From assembly GCA_024278285.1 (NCBI GenBank), contig JAJRTM010000802.1:1-10039 (forward strand): a DNA stretch of 10,039 nt, in the 5' to 3' direction. Source of the stretch: Planctomycetota bacterium (GTDB taxonomy: Bacteria; Planctomycetota; Planctomycetia; Planctomycetales; Planctomycetaceae). Numbering within the stretch: the stretch's first letter is position 1; every line of letters begins with the position of its first letter. The position numbers and the translations under genes are program-made. This document shows, one piece after another, positions 1 through 6,466 of the stretch. Under the pieces are notes generated by a model, which was given only the letters and a program-made list of their open reading frames with translations, was not told the origin of the DNA and searched no databases.

Positions 1-45
1 AGGTTAAGTGTCGATCCTATTTTTCATGGCTTTCATCATTTCTTT

Positions 46-225
46 ACCACTAAGGCACGAAGCCACCAAGAAAAAAGAAAAAAATGATTCGCGTTAATGG
101 GCGTTTATTCGCGGTTCGGCACCTTCCAATCAAACAAACCGGTTTACGCAGTCGCCTTCGGCTTGCCGTTAAACGAACCGTTCCAATTAAAATTTTTCTT
201 CTTTGTGTCTTCGTGCCTTGGTGGT
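46..225. repeat. MITE-like palindromic element, copy 1 (CACGAAG-type inverted ends)
   Basis: The left end (46-84) starts ACCACTAAGGCACGAAG and runs into an A-rich tract. The right end (193-225) is its imperfect reverse complement, finishing CTTCGTGCCTTGGTGGT. Between them lies a GC-richer core whose 139-176 stretch folds as an imperfect hairpin (GTTTA-CG paired with CG-T-TAAAC, inner GCC-TTC-GGC). No protein of credible composition is encoded; the open frame across it is made of repeat sequence. A second copy with the same order of parts lies at about 6999-7161. Similarity may begin before the left end, since TTAAGTGTCGAT at 4-15 resembles TTAAGTATCGAT at 6957-6968. Mobility is inferred only from inverted ends and copy number. 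Confidence 0.6.
139..176 (+). repeat. 38-bp exact repeat, copy 1 (core hairpin)
   Basis: This stretch, beginning CCGGTTTACGCAGTCGCC and ending GTTAAACGA, is identical base for base to 7107-7144 in the same orientation. It is the best conserved part of the two CACGAAG-bounded elements and forms an imperfect stem-loop. Confidence 0.85.
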
Positions 226-234
226 GATCATTAT

Positions 235-260
235 TTTGGTTGTGGCTAAGCCGCGCTGGG
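235..260 (+). repeat. GGTTGYGGCTAWGCCGC hairpin repeat, copy 1
   Basis: The sequence TTTGGTTGTGGCTAAGCCGC followed by GCTGGG matches 6686-6711 except at two positions and is related to 9845-9865. The core GYGGC-TAW-GCCGC can form a small stem-loop. A second inverted repeat, GTGGCT (268-273) and AGCCAC (286-291), follows. Confidence 0.6.
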
Positions 261-291
261 TGAATCTGTGGCTCTTTTTTCTTATAGCCAC

Positions 292-595
292 TAAAGTGTG
301 AGGAAGAACCAAAAAAGTAAACCACCAAGATGCTCAGGTCACTGAGGCAAATCAAAAAGAAGAGTATGATATTTGAAAAAAGAGTTTCATGGTAGAGTAA
401 GAGGGGGGATTATTCGTCCCTCATCTATTCTGCCGTGAGTTATTTCCCCCTTTCTGCTTGATTCCCCTGAATGATCAGATAGACCGAGTGTTTTTGCCGG
501 TCTTCTGTTCGGGTAACTTAAAGAGTGTTAACAATATTTTCATCATCCCAGCATAAGGGTGGCCTGTCGGCCGTACATTGTGAAGCATAAAAAAC
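292..595. other. Intergenic stretch upstream of yjbQ-like gene, no gene seen
   Basis: I see no coding sequence, RNA gene or convincing promoter here. An ACCACCAAGATGCTCAGG string near 320-337 looks like another degenerate piece of the CACGAAG/CACCAAG repeat class. A weak GAGGG/CCCTC inverted repeat lies around 400-422, and GGCC-TGTC-GGCC lies close to the start of the next gene. None is strong enough to assign a function. Confidence 0.5.
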
Positions 596-1018
596 ATGTG
601 GCATCAAAAACAGATAACACTTCCCGCTCGCTCCCGCGGATTTCATTTAATCACTCATGCGATTGTTGAATCGTTACCCGAGTTGCAGAATATCAACATT
701 GGACTGCTGCATATTTTTATCATGCACACTTCTGCTTCATTAACAATTAACGAAAATGCAGACCCAGATGTACTTGTAGATATGGAAGCATCGCTGAATC
801 AAATTGCTCCGGAAAATTTCCCGTATATCCATACCTGTGAAGGGCCGGACGACATGCCCGCTCATGTGAAATCATCGCTGATGGGAGCAAGCATAACTGT
901 GCCGATTCAATCCGGTAAACTGGTCCTGGGAACCTGGCAAGGGATTTACCTGTGCGAACACAGAAACCACGCTTCCTCTCGACAACTTACCCTGACCATT
1001 CATGGTGAAGTATTTTGA
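596..1018 (+). CDS. yjbQ: YjbQ/UPF0047 family protein (secondary thiamine-phosphate synthase-type)
   Basis: A 140-residue soluble single-domain protein of the normal length for UPF0047/YjbQ. The family hallmarks are all present: HTSASLTINENAD (44-56), the block CEGPDDMPAHVKSSLMG (81-97), GTWQGIYLCEHR (112-123), and the C-terminal TLTIHGE strand. These supply the conserved histidines (H44, H79, H90, H122) and acidic residues expected to line the trimer active site. Some family members complement thiamine-phosphate synthase deficiency in E. coli, but the physiological reaction is not settled, so the enzymatic label is tentative. The start is the ATG at 596; there is no good Shine-Dalgarno, only A-rich sequence before it. 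The gene stands alone and converges on the ClpP-like gene with a 50-bp gap. Family assignment is firm. Confidence 0.93.
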   Translation: MWHQKQITLPARSRGFHLITHAIVESLPELQNINIGLLHIFIMHTSASLTINENADPDVLVDMEASLNQIAPENFPYIHTCEGPDDMPAHVKSSLMGASITVPIQSGKLVLGTWQGIYLCEHRNHASSRQLTLTIHGEVF

Positions 1019-1021
1019 ACA

Positions 1022-1060
1022 GTGCCATTTTCTCGCCCCCAAGCCGTGGAGATTGGGCAC
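1022..1060. terminator. Possible bidirectional terminator hairpin
   Basis: Between the convergent genes, GTGCC (1022-1026) pairs with GGCAC (1056-1060) and TCTC (1031-1034) with GAGA (1049-1052), around a loop that is mostly C on the left. The stem is interrupted and there is no clear U-run, so this is suggested mainly by its position. Confidence 0.25.
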
Positions 1061-1068
1061 GAATGTTG

Positions 1069-1653
1069 CTAAGCGGAAAAGGGATCGAGCATTTGCGCCA
1101 CACCCGCCTCAACCAGTTCCTGACCGCTGACAAAACGACCGGGCATCGACCACGCTGCTAACTTTTCCAAATCAAGATTCAACAAACTCGCCAGCAATTT
1201 TTCAAAATTCTGTTCGACCTGTTTGAAATGCCTGGTCCACTCGGCTGCTTCTTCCAACCGAACATTTTCTTCACTTTCCCATTTCATCGGATGAAACAGG
1301 TGCGTCGAAAGAGGCGTCACGAAACGTTCTTCGCACGCTGCAAACGGAAGCAGCGCTGCCGAAGAACATTCCCCCAGCACAATCGCAGTGGCTCGCAACC
1401 CTCGCAGCCGAATCAACGAACTTAATGCAATCGCGGTGTAAACGCTGCCGCCGTTGGAGTCGATGTAAATGATGCCCCGAGAATTTCGAGGGACATCCAA
1501 CAACGACTTCAACAGTTCGGTATGTTGATCGTTAAAATCGCCTGCAAGTAGGATTTCCCATTTTCGATCTCTTTCGGCAGGCAATTTTTTTCCGCTCACC
1601 GCAGGATAGGATCGCATTTTAGGCAATTTAGCCCTCTCTGTTTGGTCGTGCAT
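1069..1653 (-). CDS. ClpP-like serine protease (ClpP/crotonase fold), triad Asp apparently absent
   Basis: A 194-residue protein with the ClpP core. [16 protein letters not shown] (62-77) is the oxyanion-hole Gly-Gly segment. [14 protein letters not shown] (94-107) aligns with the ClpP GQAASMGAFLLAAG nucleophile motif, which makes S98 the serine. H121 in LFHP aligns with the ClpP RMIHQP histidine. Near the C-terminus, [19 protein letters not shown] (171-189) aligns with ClpP DRFLSAPEAVEYGLVDSIL. Here the triad aspartate position is occupied by Gly172. There is no signal peptide or membrane segment. The start is the ATG at 1651-1653, behind a weak purine-rich GAAAGAAA; M13 is an alternative start. 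No ClpX/ClpA neighbour is present. It is probably a divergent ClpP paralogue or a related SppA/ClpP-class enzyme; activity cannot be taken for granted. Divergent from lpxB across 209 bp. Confidence 0.8.
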   Translation of the reverse strand: MHDQTERAKLPKMRSYPAVSGKKLPAERDRKWEILLAGDFNDQHTELLKSLLDVPRNSRGIIYIDSNGGSVYTAIALSSLIRLRGLRATAIVLGECSSAALLPFAACEERFVTPLSTHLFHPMKWESEENVRLEEAAEWTRHFKQVEQNFEKLLASLLNLDLEKLAAWSMPGRFVSGQELVEAGVAQMLDPFSA

Positions 1654-1823
1654 TCAGCATTTCTTTCAATCGATAGCCTTAAATCTACAATTTATACGTA
1701 TCATAGCATCTAAAAACGAAACCGCATCTTGACCCAATCGACGAAATGCGGGATATTTCGCTTAATACATGAGGCAGGGTCTGCTGGGCAGGCTTTTACT
1801 TTATGTTAGGTTACCTGCGTTTT

Positions 1824-1840
1824 GGTCCGCATCGCGGACC
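1824..1840. repeat. GGTCCGC-ATC-GCGGACC hairpin upstream of lpxB
   Basis: A perfect 7-bp stem with a 3-base loop, ending 22 bases before the lpxB start and followed by CTAAA rather than a T-run. The same GGTCCGC..GCGGACC core occurs inside the inverted-repeat element at 6728-6857 (GGTCCGCTATTGCGGACC) and in altered form at 4659-4751. I therefore read it as a solo remnant of that repeat family, which would sit in the lpxB leader. Confidence 0.6.
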
Positions 1841-1862
1841 CTAAATCATATCGAGGGCAAGG

Positions 1863-3029
1863 ATGCAAATTTATTTTTCTGTTGGTGAAGCGAGTGGCGA
1901 CGAACATACTGCGATGTTGATACGAGAATTAAAATCTCGAAATCCCGATTGCGATTGTGTCGGCTACGGCGGCGAGGAAATGGAAGCGGCCGGGTGTCGC
2001 ATCATTTTTCCATTAACAACGATGGCGGTGATGGGGATTGTGAAAGTATTGCCGATGATCGGCAAGTTTTTTCGCCTGGCGTTCCAGGCAGATCGCTATT
2101 TCCGCGAACATAAACCAGATGCCGTCGTGCTGGTCGACTTTCCCGGCTTCAACTGGTGGATTGCTCACTACGCAAAAAAAGCGGGCATTCCCGTCTATTA
2201 TTATATGCCCCCTCAGTTATGGGCCTGGGGAAGCTGGCGAGTAAAACGCATTCAAAAAAATGTCGATCACGTTCTTTCCGGACTTTCCTTTGAAACCGAA
2301 TGGTATCGTCAGCGAGGCGTGGAAACGACTTTTGTCGGGCATCCATTTTTTGAAGAAGTTGCCAGCCATCCGGTAGGCGAGCAAACCATTTCCGAACTAC
2401 GAAACGGAACAGAAAAAGTGATCGGCCTGCTTCCCGGTTCCCGTAAAATGGAACTCTCCATGAACTGGCCGGTCATGCTGGAAATTGTCGATAAAATTTC
2501 AACGCTGCATCCGCAGTGCCGGTTTATTGTCGCCAACCATAAACCGCATCATCGAGAATTCTGCGAACAGAAACTCCAAGAATACGGCAAGCCCCTTCCG
2601 ATTACATTTGAAGTCGGACGCACCTCTGAAGTGATCGAAGCGGTTGACTGCTGTTTAATGGTTTCCGGTTCTGTCAGCCTGGAATTGCTAGCTCGCAAGA
2701 CACCCGCGGTTGTGCTTTACAAAGGAGGTTGGGTGATGGGGTTGATCACCGCGGTGGTTATCAGATGCAAATACATCACGCTGCCCAATTTAATCAGCGG
2801 TCGGGAACTGTTGCCGGAATTTCCGTTTATCAATTCCAATAAAAAACCGGTCGCCAGCATGACGGCCATTTTTGACCGCTGGCTTTCAAACCCCGAAGAA
2901 CTAAACGCAGTTCGACAAGAACTTGCCGACTTAGCTGATGAAATTGCAGAATCACGAGCCTCTCACGAAACAGCCGAGTTCCTGCTCAAGCGACTCGCAT
3001 CTCCTCAAACCGAACGAAAAGCAGCCTGA
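1863..3029 (+). CDS. lpxB: Lipid-A-disaccharide synthase LpxB
   Basis: A 388-residue GT19 glycosyltransferase of the usual length (E. coli about 382). It condenses UDP-2,3-diacylglucosamine with 2,3-diacylglucosamine-1-phosphate (lipid X) to give lipid A disaccharide-1-phosphate at the inner face of the cytoplasmic membrane. Motifs in order: SVGEASGDEH (6-15), GYGGEEMEAAG (34-44), VLVDFPGFNW (89-98), MPPQLWAWGSWRVKRI (115-130), FVGHPFFE (157-164), IGLLPGSRKMEL (187-198, nucleotide-sugar domain), VSGSVSLELL (267-276) and LPNLISGRELLPEF (307-320). No transmembrane helix is obvious; membrane contact is expected to be peripheral. The start is the ATG at 1863, behind a GAGGGCAAGG ribosome-binding region. 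No lpxA/lpxD/lpxC neighbours, so it is a single-gene unit. It implies an LPS-type outer membrane. Assignment is firm. Confidence 0.97.
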   Translation: MQIYFSVGEASGDEHTAMLIRELKSRNPDCDCVGYGGEEMEAAGCRIIFPLTTMAVMGIVKVLPMIGKFFRLAFQADRYFREHKPDAVVLVDFPGFNWWIAHYAKKAGIPVYYYMPPQLWAWGSWRVKRIQKNVDHVLSGLSFETEWYRQRGVETTFVGHPFFEEVASHPVGEQTISELRNGTEKVIGLLPGSRKMELSMNWPVMLEIVDKISTLHPQCRFIVANHKPHHREFCEQKLQEYGKPLPITFEVGRTSEVIEAVDCCLMVSGSVSLELLARKTPAVVLYKGGWVMGLITAVVIRCKYITLPNLISGRELLPEFPFINSNKKPVASMTAIFDRWLSNPEELNAVRQELADLADEIAESRASHETAEFLLKRLASPQTERKAA

Positions 3030-3143
3030 ATTTAATAAAAAAAAGAAAAATACAAATAACGTTTGATCTCTTTCTGCCCTGGCTGCGTTGTCAAATAGCT
3101 CTCGAAATCAAAAGTATTCCGAAAATTGATTCGATTATTTGAT

Positions 3144-3164
3144 AGAGAATTGGGCCAACTCTCT
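3144..3164. promoter_or_regulatory. Near-perfect 21-bp palindrome upstream of the PspA-like gene
   Basis: AGAGAATTGGGCCAACTCTC plus a final T is a palindrome apart from one mismatched pair (A/C) and the centre base. It sits about 77 bp before the gene start in a 211-bp spacer with no other gene. Position and symmetry suit a dimeric repressor or activator site, but no known consensus was recognised. No sigma-54 type GG/GC element typical of E. coli pspA was seen. Confidence 0.3.
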
Positions 3165-3240
3165 CCCGAATTCGTAGAATGAAGTTAAACTGGTCGTTAT
3201 TCAGTTTTGTTTTTTCTGGCCCTATTTACGAGGCGATGTG

Positions 3241-3777
3241 ATGCCATTTTTCAGCCGTCTGACAGATATTGTCACCTGTAACTTAACCGATCTACTGACC
3301 AATTCAGACGATCCGCAAGCAACCTTGCAGGAAGTGATCGACGAAATGGAGCAAGGGTTAGCCGGGGCACAGCGAAGTGTACAGACTGCTCAAAAAAGCA
3401 AAAGGACGCTGGAAGAAGATCTGGAAGATTCCCAAAAGCAAATTGTCGACTGGGATGCCGCTGCTCTGGAGCAACTTAATGCAGGCGATGAGAACGCCGC
3501 CCGTACTTCGTTGTATCGAAAAAAAGAAGTGATGGATATTGCTGCAGGATTTGAACAACAGGTGCAAGTTGCTCATTCCACTTATGAAAGTTTGATGACA
3601 ACCTACCGCGCCTTGGAAGCCAGACTGGCAGAAGCAAAACGAAAGCAATCCGAACTGGGCGTCAAGGAAAGCGACGACAACCACCACTCCGCGTTGACCG
3701 CAACCGCAAAGCAGTTACGGGAACAGGAAGTGGAAGACGAATTAGCCGCCCTGAAAAATCGCATTCAGAATTCATAA
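3241..3777 (+). CDS. pspA: PspA/IM30 (Vipp1) family protein, short form
   Basis: A 178-residue, almost wholly helical, charged protein with the PspA/IM30 layout. The N-terminal amphipathic segment FFSRLTDIVTCNLTDLL matches the family's F-RL-DIV-AN-DLL pattern. It is followed by DPQATLQEVIDEMEQGL, then long coiled-coil stretches (about 45-85 and 105-145) and the conserved WDAAALEQLNAGDENAAR turn before the next helix. PspA-family proteins bind stressed membranes and form ESCRT-III-like assemblies. At 178 residues it is shorter than E. coli PspA (222), so the last helix seems abbreviated. A GTG at 3238 lies directly before the ATG at 3241; I prefer the ATG, which has GAGG at 3230-3233. There is no pspF/pspBC neighbour. 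The family is likely; the specific stress role is inferred. Confidence 0.82.
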   Translation: MPFFSRLTDIVTCNLTDLLTNSDDPQATLQEVIDEMEQGLAGAQRSVQTAQKSKRTLEEDLEDSQKQIVDWDAAALEQLNAGDENAARTSLYRKKEVMDIAAGFEQQVQVAHSTYESLMTTYRALEARLAEAKRKQSELGVKESDDNHHSALTATAKQLREQEVEDELAALKNRIQNS

Positions 3778-3905
3778 ACGAAACAAGCTGGCTCAAAGGC
3801 GAATCCGCAGCACAGCAAACCAAGGCGTCCCTTTGATACCTTGTCGCGACTGCAATCGCCAACATTGTACTATGCCGAGAACAACATGACCGTTCGCAAT
3901 ACTGA

Positions 3906-4268
3906 CTAGCGCCACTCAGTTACCGTTCCCTCTTCTACGGGAAAAACAGTTTCTTCTTCCGCTGAGGCAGGACGAACAACCAGGCGATTAATGACCTTAT
4001 CGACACCGTAAAGAGCCTTGACGTATTTCTTGAAATCAGGACAGTTGCATCCTGTTTTGACAACTCCTTCCAGGCAGACAGCATCGTCCGATACCCGGCG
4101 AACAACCAGATGGTCGAATTCTACGTCTGACTGAGATTCCAGATGGTGAGCCAAGTCTTTTTCTACGACATGATTTTTGCGGTCAGAAAAATCATACTCG
4201 GCAAAGTATCCGCAACCACAGTCTCCGCACCATTCTGTTGTGTACTGCTCTTTTTTTCTTTCCTTCAT
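3906..4268 (-). CDS. Small BON-like domain protein with CxxCxC and CxC cysteine motifs
   Basis: A 120-residue soluble protein. Residues about 35-98 resemble a BON (OsmY/nodulation) domain: a first helix (EKDLAHHLES), strands FDHLVVRRVSDDAVCLEGVV with the typical V-L-x-G-x-V pattern, a second helix (FKKYVKALYGV), and the closing strand DKVINRLVV. The odd part is the cysteines: C14, C17 and C19 (WCGDCGCGYF) before the domain, C65 within it, and C74/C76 (TGCNCPDF) in the loop where BON domains normally have a plain turn. These could bind a metal or form disulfides. There is no signal peptide, so a cytoplasmic, metal-binding role is the simpler reading. The start is well supported by AAGGAG seven bases upstream. 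BON membership is judged by pattern only; function unknown. It converges on the PspA-like gene. Confidence 0.7.
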   Translation of the reverse strand: MKERKKEQYTTEWCGDCGCGYFAEYDFSDRKNHVVEKDLAHHLESQSDVEFDHLVVRRVSDDAVCLEGVVKTGCNCPDFKKYVKALYGVDKVINRLVVRPASAEEETVFPVEEGTVTEWR

Positions 4269-4275
4269 CTCGAAA

Positions 4276-4281
4276 CTCCTT
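4276..4281 (-). promoter_or_regulatory. Strong ribosome binding site for the BON-like gene
   Basis: Reading the minus strand, AAGGAG lies seven bases before the ATG at 4266-4268. It is the best Shine-Dalgarno in the window and fixes this start. Confidence 0.75.
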
Positions 4282-4345
4282 CTTCAAAAAACACCATGCG
4301 TTTTCATTCTCCAACGCCTTTACTTTTCCCTTCCCTGCATCCTCC

Positions 4346-4373
4346 ATTTTACAAAAAATATGTTCCGAGCCAA
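4346..4373 (-). promoter_or_regulatory. Candidate sigma-70-type promoter for the BON-like gene
   Basis: On the minus strand TTGGCT (4368-4373) and TAAAAT (4346-4351) are separated by 16 bases, which would give a leader of roughly 70 bases. The match is fair but such strings occur by chance in AT-rich spacers. Confidence 0.3.
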
Positions 4374-4658
4374 GACATTTCAGCAAATTCTTATGAGTTA
4401 TTCAAGAATTACTAAAATTTCAGGAAGGCACAACAGCGATATCGCCCCTCCGCATGATAGAGTGTGCAGTATGGGGGCAATAGGGCGAAGCATTCGGTTG
4501 TAAGTGCGAAAAATTATTCAAAGGCGGGACTGAAATTGCAATAGGTGGTAATAACTTCCTTTTGCCGCACGATTTGCTATGATAAACGGGCGATTTACAT
4601 TCTGAATGTTAAGTTACAGAGTACTTATGTGCCGTTCGAACGATCCTTATCTGAGAAT
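4374..4658. other. Intergenic stretch with degenerate repeat pieces, no gene seen
   Basis: No credible gene. ATCGCCCC (about 4440-4447) can pair with GGGGCAAT further on around a partly self-complementary centre. At 4602-4621, CTGAATGTTAAGTTACAGAG resembles the right end of the 6728-6857 element (CTGAATAGTTACAGAG), with a 4-base insertion. That suggests a remnant of another copy beside the 4659-4751 element. Confidence 0.45.
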
Positions 4659-4751
4659 GCAACTATTCAGCTTTGGCGTAGGGGTCAGCTACCCGCGGAC
4701 CCTACCAACAACTTAAATTCCTATAGAAATTAAACGTCGCTGAATCGTTAC
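4659..4751. repeat. MITE-like element with GYAACTATTCAG ends, short copy (93 bp)
   Basis: The left end GCAACTATTCAG (4659-4670) and right end CTGAATCGTTAC (4740-4751) are inverted repeats with two mismatches. The left end is followed by CTTTGGCGTAGGG, as in the 6728-6857 copy. The interior has a stem GTAGGGGTC / GGACCCTAC (one bulge, 4679-4705), corresponding to the GGTCCGC hairpin of the longer copy. No coding capacity. Confidence 0.6.
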
Positions 4752-4754
4752 TCT

Positions 4755-4768
4755 GAAATGATCATTTC
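4755..4768. promoter_or_regulatory. Perfect 14-bp palindrome GAAATGATCATTTC
   Basis: Fully symmetric, four bases beyond the repeat element and 157 bp before the membrane-protein start. It could be an operator or chance symmetry; no known regulator consensus was recognised. Confidence 0.3.
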
Positions 4769-4893
4769 TTTAACAGTACGAAATATCCTGAAATTCTCGC
4801 TTGGCGTTCCCTGGTCGAAAGTGTGAGTCAGGATTCTATCATTGTAAGGTGAGCGTATTTGCTCTTCATACTTACGGTAGTACAACAAATCTC

Positions 4894-4917
4894 TTTGGTT
4901 GTGGCAAACCAGCCGCT
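4894..4917 (+). repeat. Degenerate GGTTGTGGC hairpin-type repeat overlapping the 5' edge of the membrane gene
   Basis: TTTGGTTGTGGC is identical to the first 12 bases of the repeat at 235-260. It is followed here by AAACCAGCCGCTCTGG, which keeps the GCCGC and CTGG parts. It includes the upstream TTG at 4899, an argument against using that codon as the start. Confidence 0.4.
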
Positions 4918-4925
4918 CTGGCTTT

Positions 4926-6326
4926 ATGGATGCAATATTAACAGGTTATGAAGTTTCCCAGACGGCCTGGCTGTATCTGTCGTCGATGTTAATCATCGCC
5001 GCGTTTTACCGCTTTCGCCGGCCTTGGTCGCTGCGCAATTTTGACTTAATCCTGCTACTCTCGCTATCGCCCGGAATATTAATGGTTCGTTCCCAGCAAG
5101 GAGCTTCAGTCGGGTACACTTTTTTGTTCCTGAGCACCGCCTTGTGGACCATTCGGCTGCTTTTGGATCGCTATTTAACAAAGCGAGCACGCATTGATCC
5201 AAACCTGGTCTCGCCGGGGATGATCTTTCTTGGAACTTGTGCCTTTGCTTTTTTGATGATCGAATCAATCACGCGACCAGCAGATCCAAGCGCAGTCACC
5301 ACTGTGATGAAGGGAGAGAAAATAATCCAGGCAGCTTCGTCTCCCGGAAATTCTGATCCAGCCGTCATCCCCAATCCTCCTGAAGATGGAGAGTCCGATC
5401 CAGAAGAAGCCGGCCCGACAGCTTCACTAATTGGTGGAACCCTCTCGACGATATCGCGTCTGTTTTCCGGGTATTCGATTTCAAACGATTCATCGGTCAG
5501 ATTTGGAATTGTGGAAGAAACAGCCGCCAGGATTCTGGCCATCCTGGCGCATATTGCGATTATATCGGGACTCTACTGGGTCGGTCGTTTTCATTTTCAC
5601 GACAAAACGCAGGGGTTTGCCATGGCGACCATTTACCTGCTCATGCCTTGCACTTCGTATGTCGTTAGCGAGGTCGATCAGGTACTGCCTTGCGCTTTCA
5701 TTATCTGGGCGATTGCCAGTTATACCCGACCGCTTGTCGCCGGTGTTTTGATGGGATTTGCTTGTGGTTCCATGTTTTTTCCGGTTTTCCTTCTTCCGAT
5801 CTGGGTTTCTTTTTTTGGCTGGAAACGATCTTTGCGTTTTTTCGCTGGGATCGCAATCGTGGCTGCAATCCTCGCAGGATCAGTCGCATTAATTACCCCC
5901 GATACCTACACATTCACACAACAAACAATAAATCGTATCGATTTCCGACTGCTTAGCTTTGAGGGAGGCTCGGGGGAACAGGGGTTCTGGAATTCCATCC
6001 ATCCCGCTTACCGAATTCCAGTCATGGTTGCCTTTGCGATTCTGGTCATTACCTTAACGGTCTGGCCCTGGAAAAAAACGCTGGAGGTGCTGCTTTCCTA
6101 TAACGCTGCGATCATTGTCTTTACGCAATTCTGGTATCCGCAACTGGGCGGAGTTTATGTTCTCTGGTATTTGCCCTTGTTAATCCTGGTCATTTTTCGT
6201 CCCCGATTGCTTGCCCAGTGCGACTACCCCGCCTCCCAGTCTCAGCAAGCAACTCATCTGGAAGCAAGTTCCTCTTCCCCAAGAACACCAGGAGCCGGCC
6301 CTGCCTCGCAACCTTTTTATCGCTGA
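4926..6326 (+). CDS. Multi-pass integral membrane protein, possibly GT-C glycosyltransferase-like
   Basis: A 466-residue protein from the ATG at 4926. About 11-12 hydrophobic helices are visible (roughly residues 11-28, 39-54, 62-80, 97-114, 200-220, 229-247, 253-275, 279-298, 303-323, 364-380, 387-404 and 408-425). A Pro/Glu/Asp/Ser-rich non-membrane segment at about 115-198 splits the fourth helix from the rest. The second half (SEVDQVLPCAFIIWA, then a helix reading PVFLLPIWVSFFGWKRSLRFF, then YVLWYLPLL) recalls GT87/DUF2029-type polyprenyl-phosphate-sugar transferases. I see no decisive catalytic motif, so the activity is a guess. The C-terminal 40 residues are Ser/Pro/Ala-rich and probably disordered. 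An in-frame TTG at 4899 would add nine residues but lies in repeat sequence; neither start has a good Shine-Dalgarno. Monocistronic. Confidence 0.72.
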   Translation: MDAILTGYEVSQTAWLYLSSMLIIAAFYRFRRPWSLRNFDLILLLSLSPGILMVRSQQGASVGYTFLFLSTALWTIRLLLDRYLTKRARIDPNLVSPGMIFLGTCAFAFLMIESITRPADPSAVTTVMKGEKIIQAASSPGNSDPAVIPNPPEDGESDPEEAGPTASLIGGTLSTISRLFSGYSISNDSSVRFGIVEETAARILAILAHIAIISGLYWVGRFHFHDKTQGFAMATIYLLMPCTSYVVSEVDQVLPCAFIIWAIASYTRPLVAGVLMGFACGSMFFPVFLLPIWVSFFGWKRSLRFFAGIAIVAAILAGSVALITPDTYTFTQQTINRIDFRLLSFEGGSGEQGFWNSIHPAYRIPVMVAFAILVITLTVWPWKKTLEVLLSYNAAIIVFTQFWYPQLGGVYVLWYLPLLILVIFRPRLLAQCDYPASQSQQATHLEASSSSPRTPGAGPASQPFYR

Positions 6327-6344
6327 ATGGCTTTTTATCGCTGA
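6313..6344 (+). repeat. 14-bp direct repeat spanning the stop codon of the membrane gene
   Basis: CTTTTTATCGCTGA occurs at 6313-6326 and again at 6331-6344 (18-bp period). The first copy supplies the final codons and TGA stop of the membrane protein gene. It looks like a small tandem duplication at the 3' end. Confidence 0.7.
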
Positions 6345-6466
6345 TTCATTTCTTCCTGCCGGTGCCGAGGGCTTACCATTGGAATATTCAAGGAAACCTC
6401 TATGCTACTAACGTTAACAATTTACGACGCTTGCACATACTTCTCAAAAACATAAAGCACGTGACA
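6345..6466. other. Gene-free start of the repeat island
   Basis: After the short tandem repeat I see no terminator with a T-run and no gene. ACTAACGTTAACAATT and GCACGTGAC near the first element are small symmetric strings of uncertain meaning. Confidence 0.4.

Noticed and set aside
50..355. Minus-strand open frame of about 100 codons
   Set aside because: It lies entirely in palindromic and low-complexity repeat DNA; its Lys/Phe/Arg runs come from the CACGAAG and A/T tracts, with no domain or ribosome binding site.
1824..1840. Rho-independent terminator before lpxB
   Set aside because: The stem is perfect but is followed by CTAAATC rather than a T-run, and no upstream plus-strand gene ends here; it matches the dispersed repeat core instead.
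3230..3240. GTG at 3238 as the start of the PspA-like gene
   Set aside because: The adjacent ATG at 3241 has better spacing from GAGG and gives the usual MPFFSRL-type N-terminus.
4143..4503. Two overlapping plus-strand open frames of 90-108 codons
   Set aside because: They are antisense to the well-supported BON-like gene and its leader, have compositions unlike real proteins, and have no Shine-Dalgarno.
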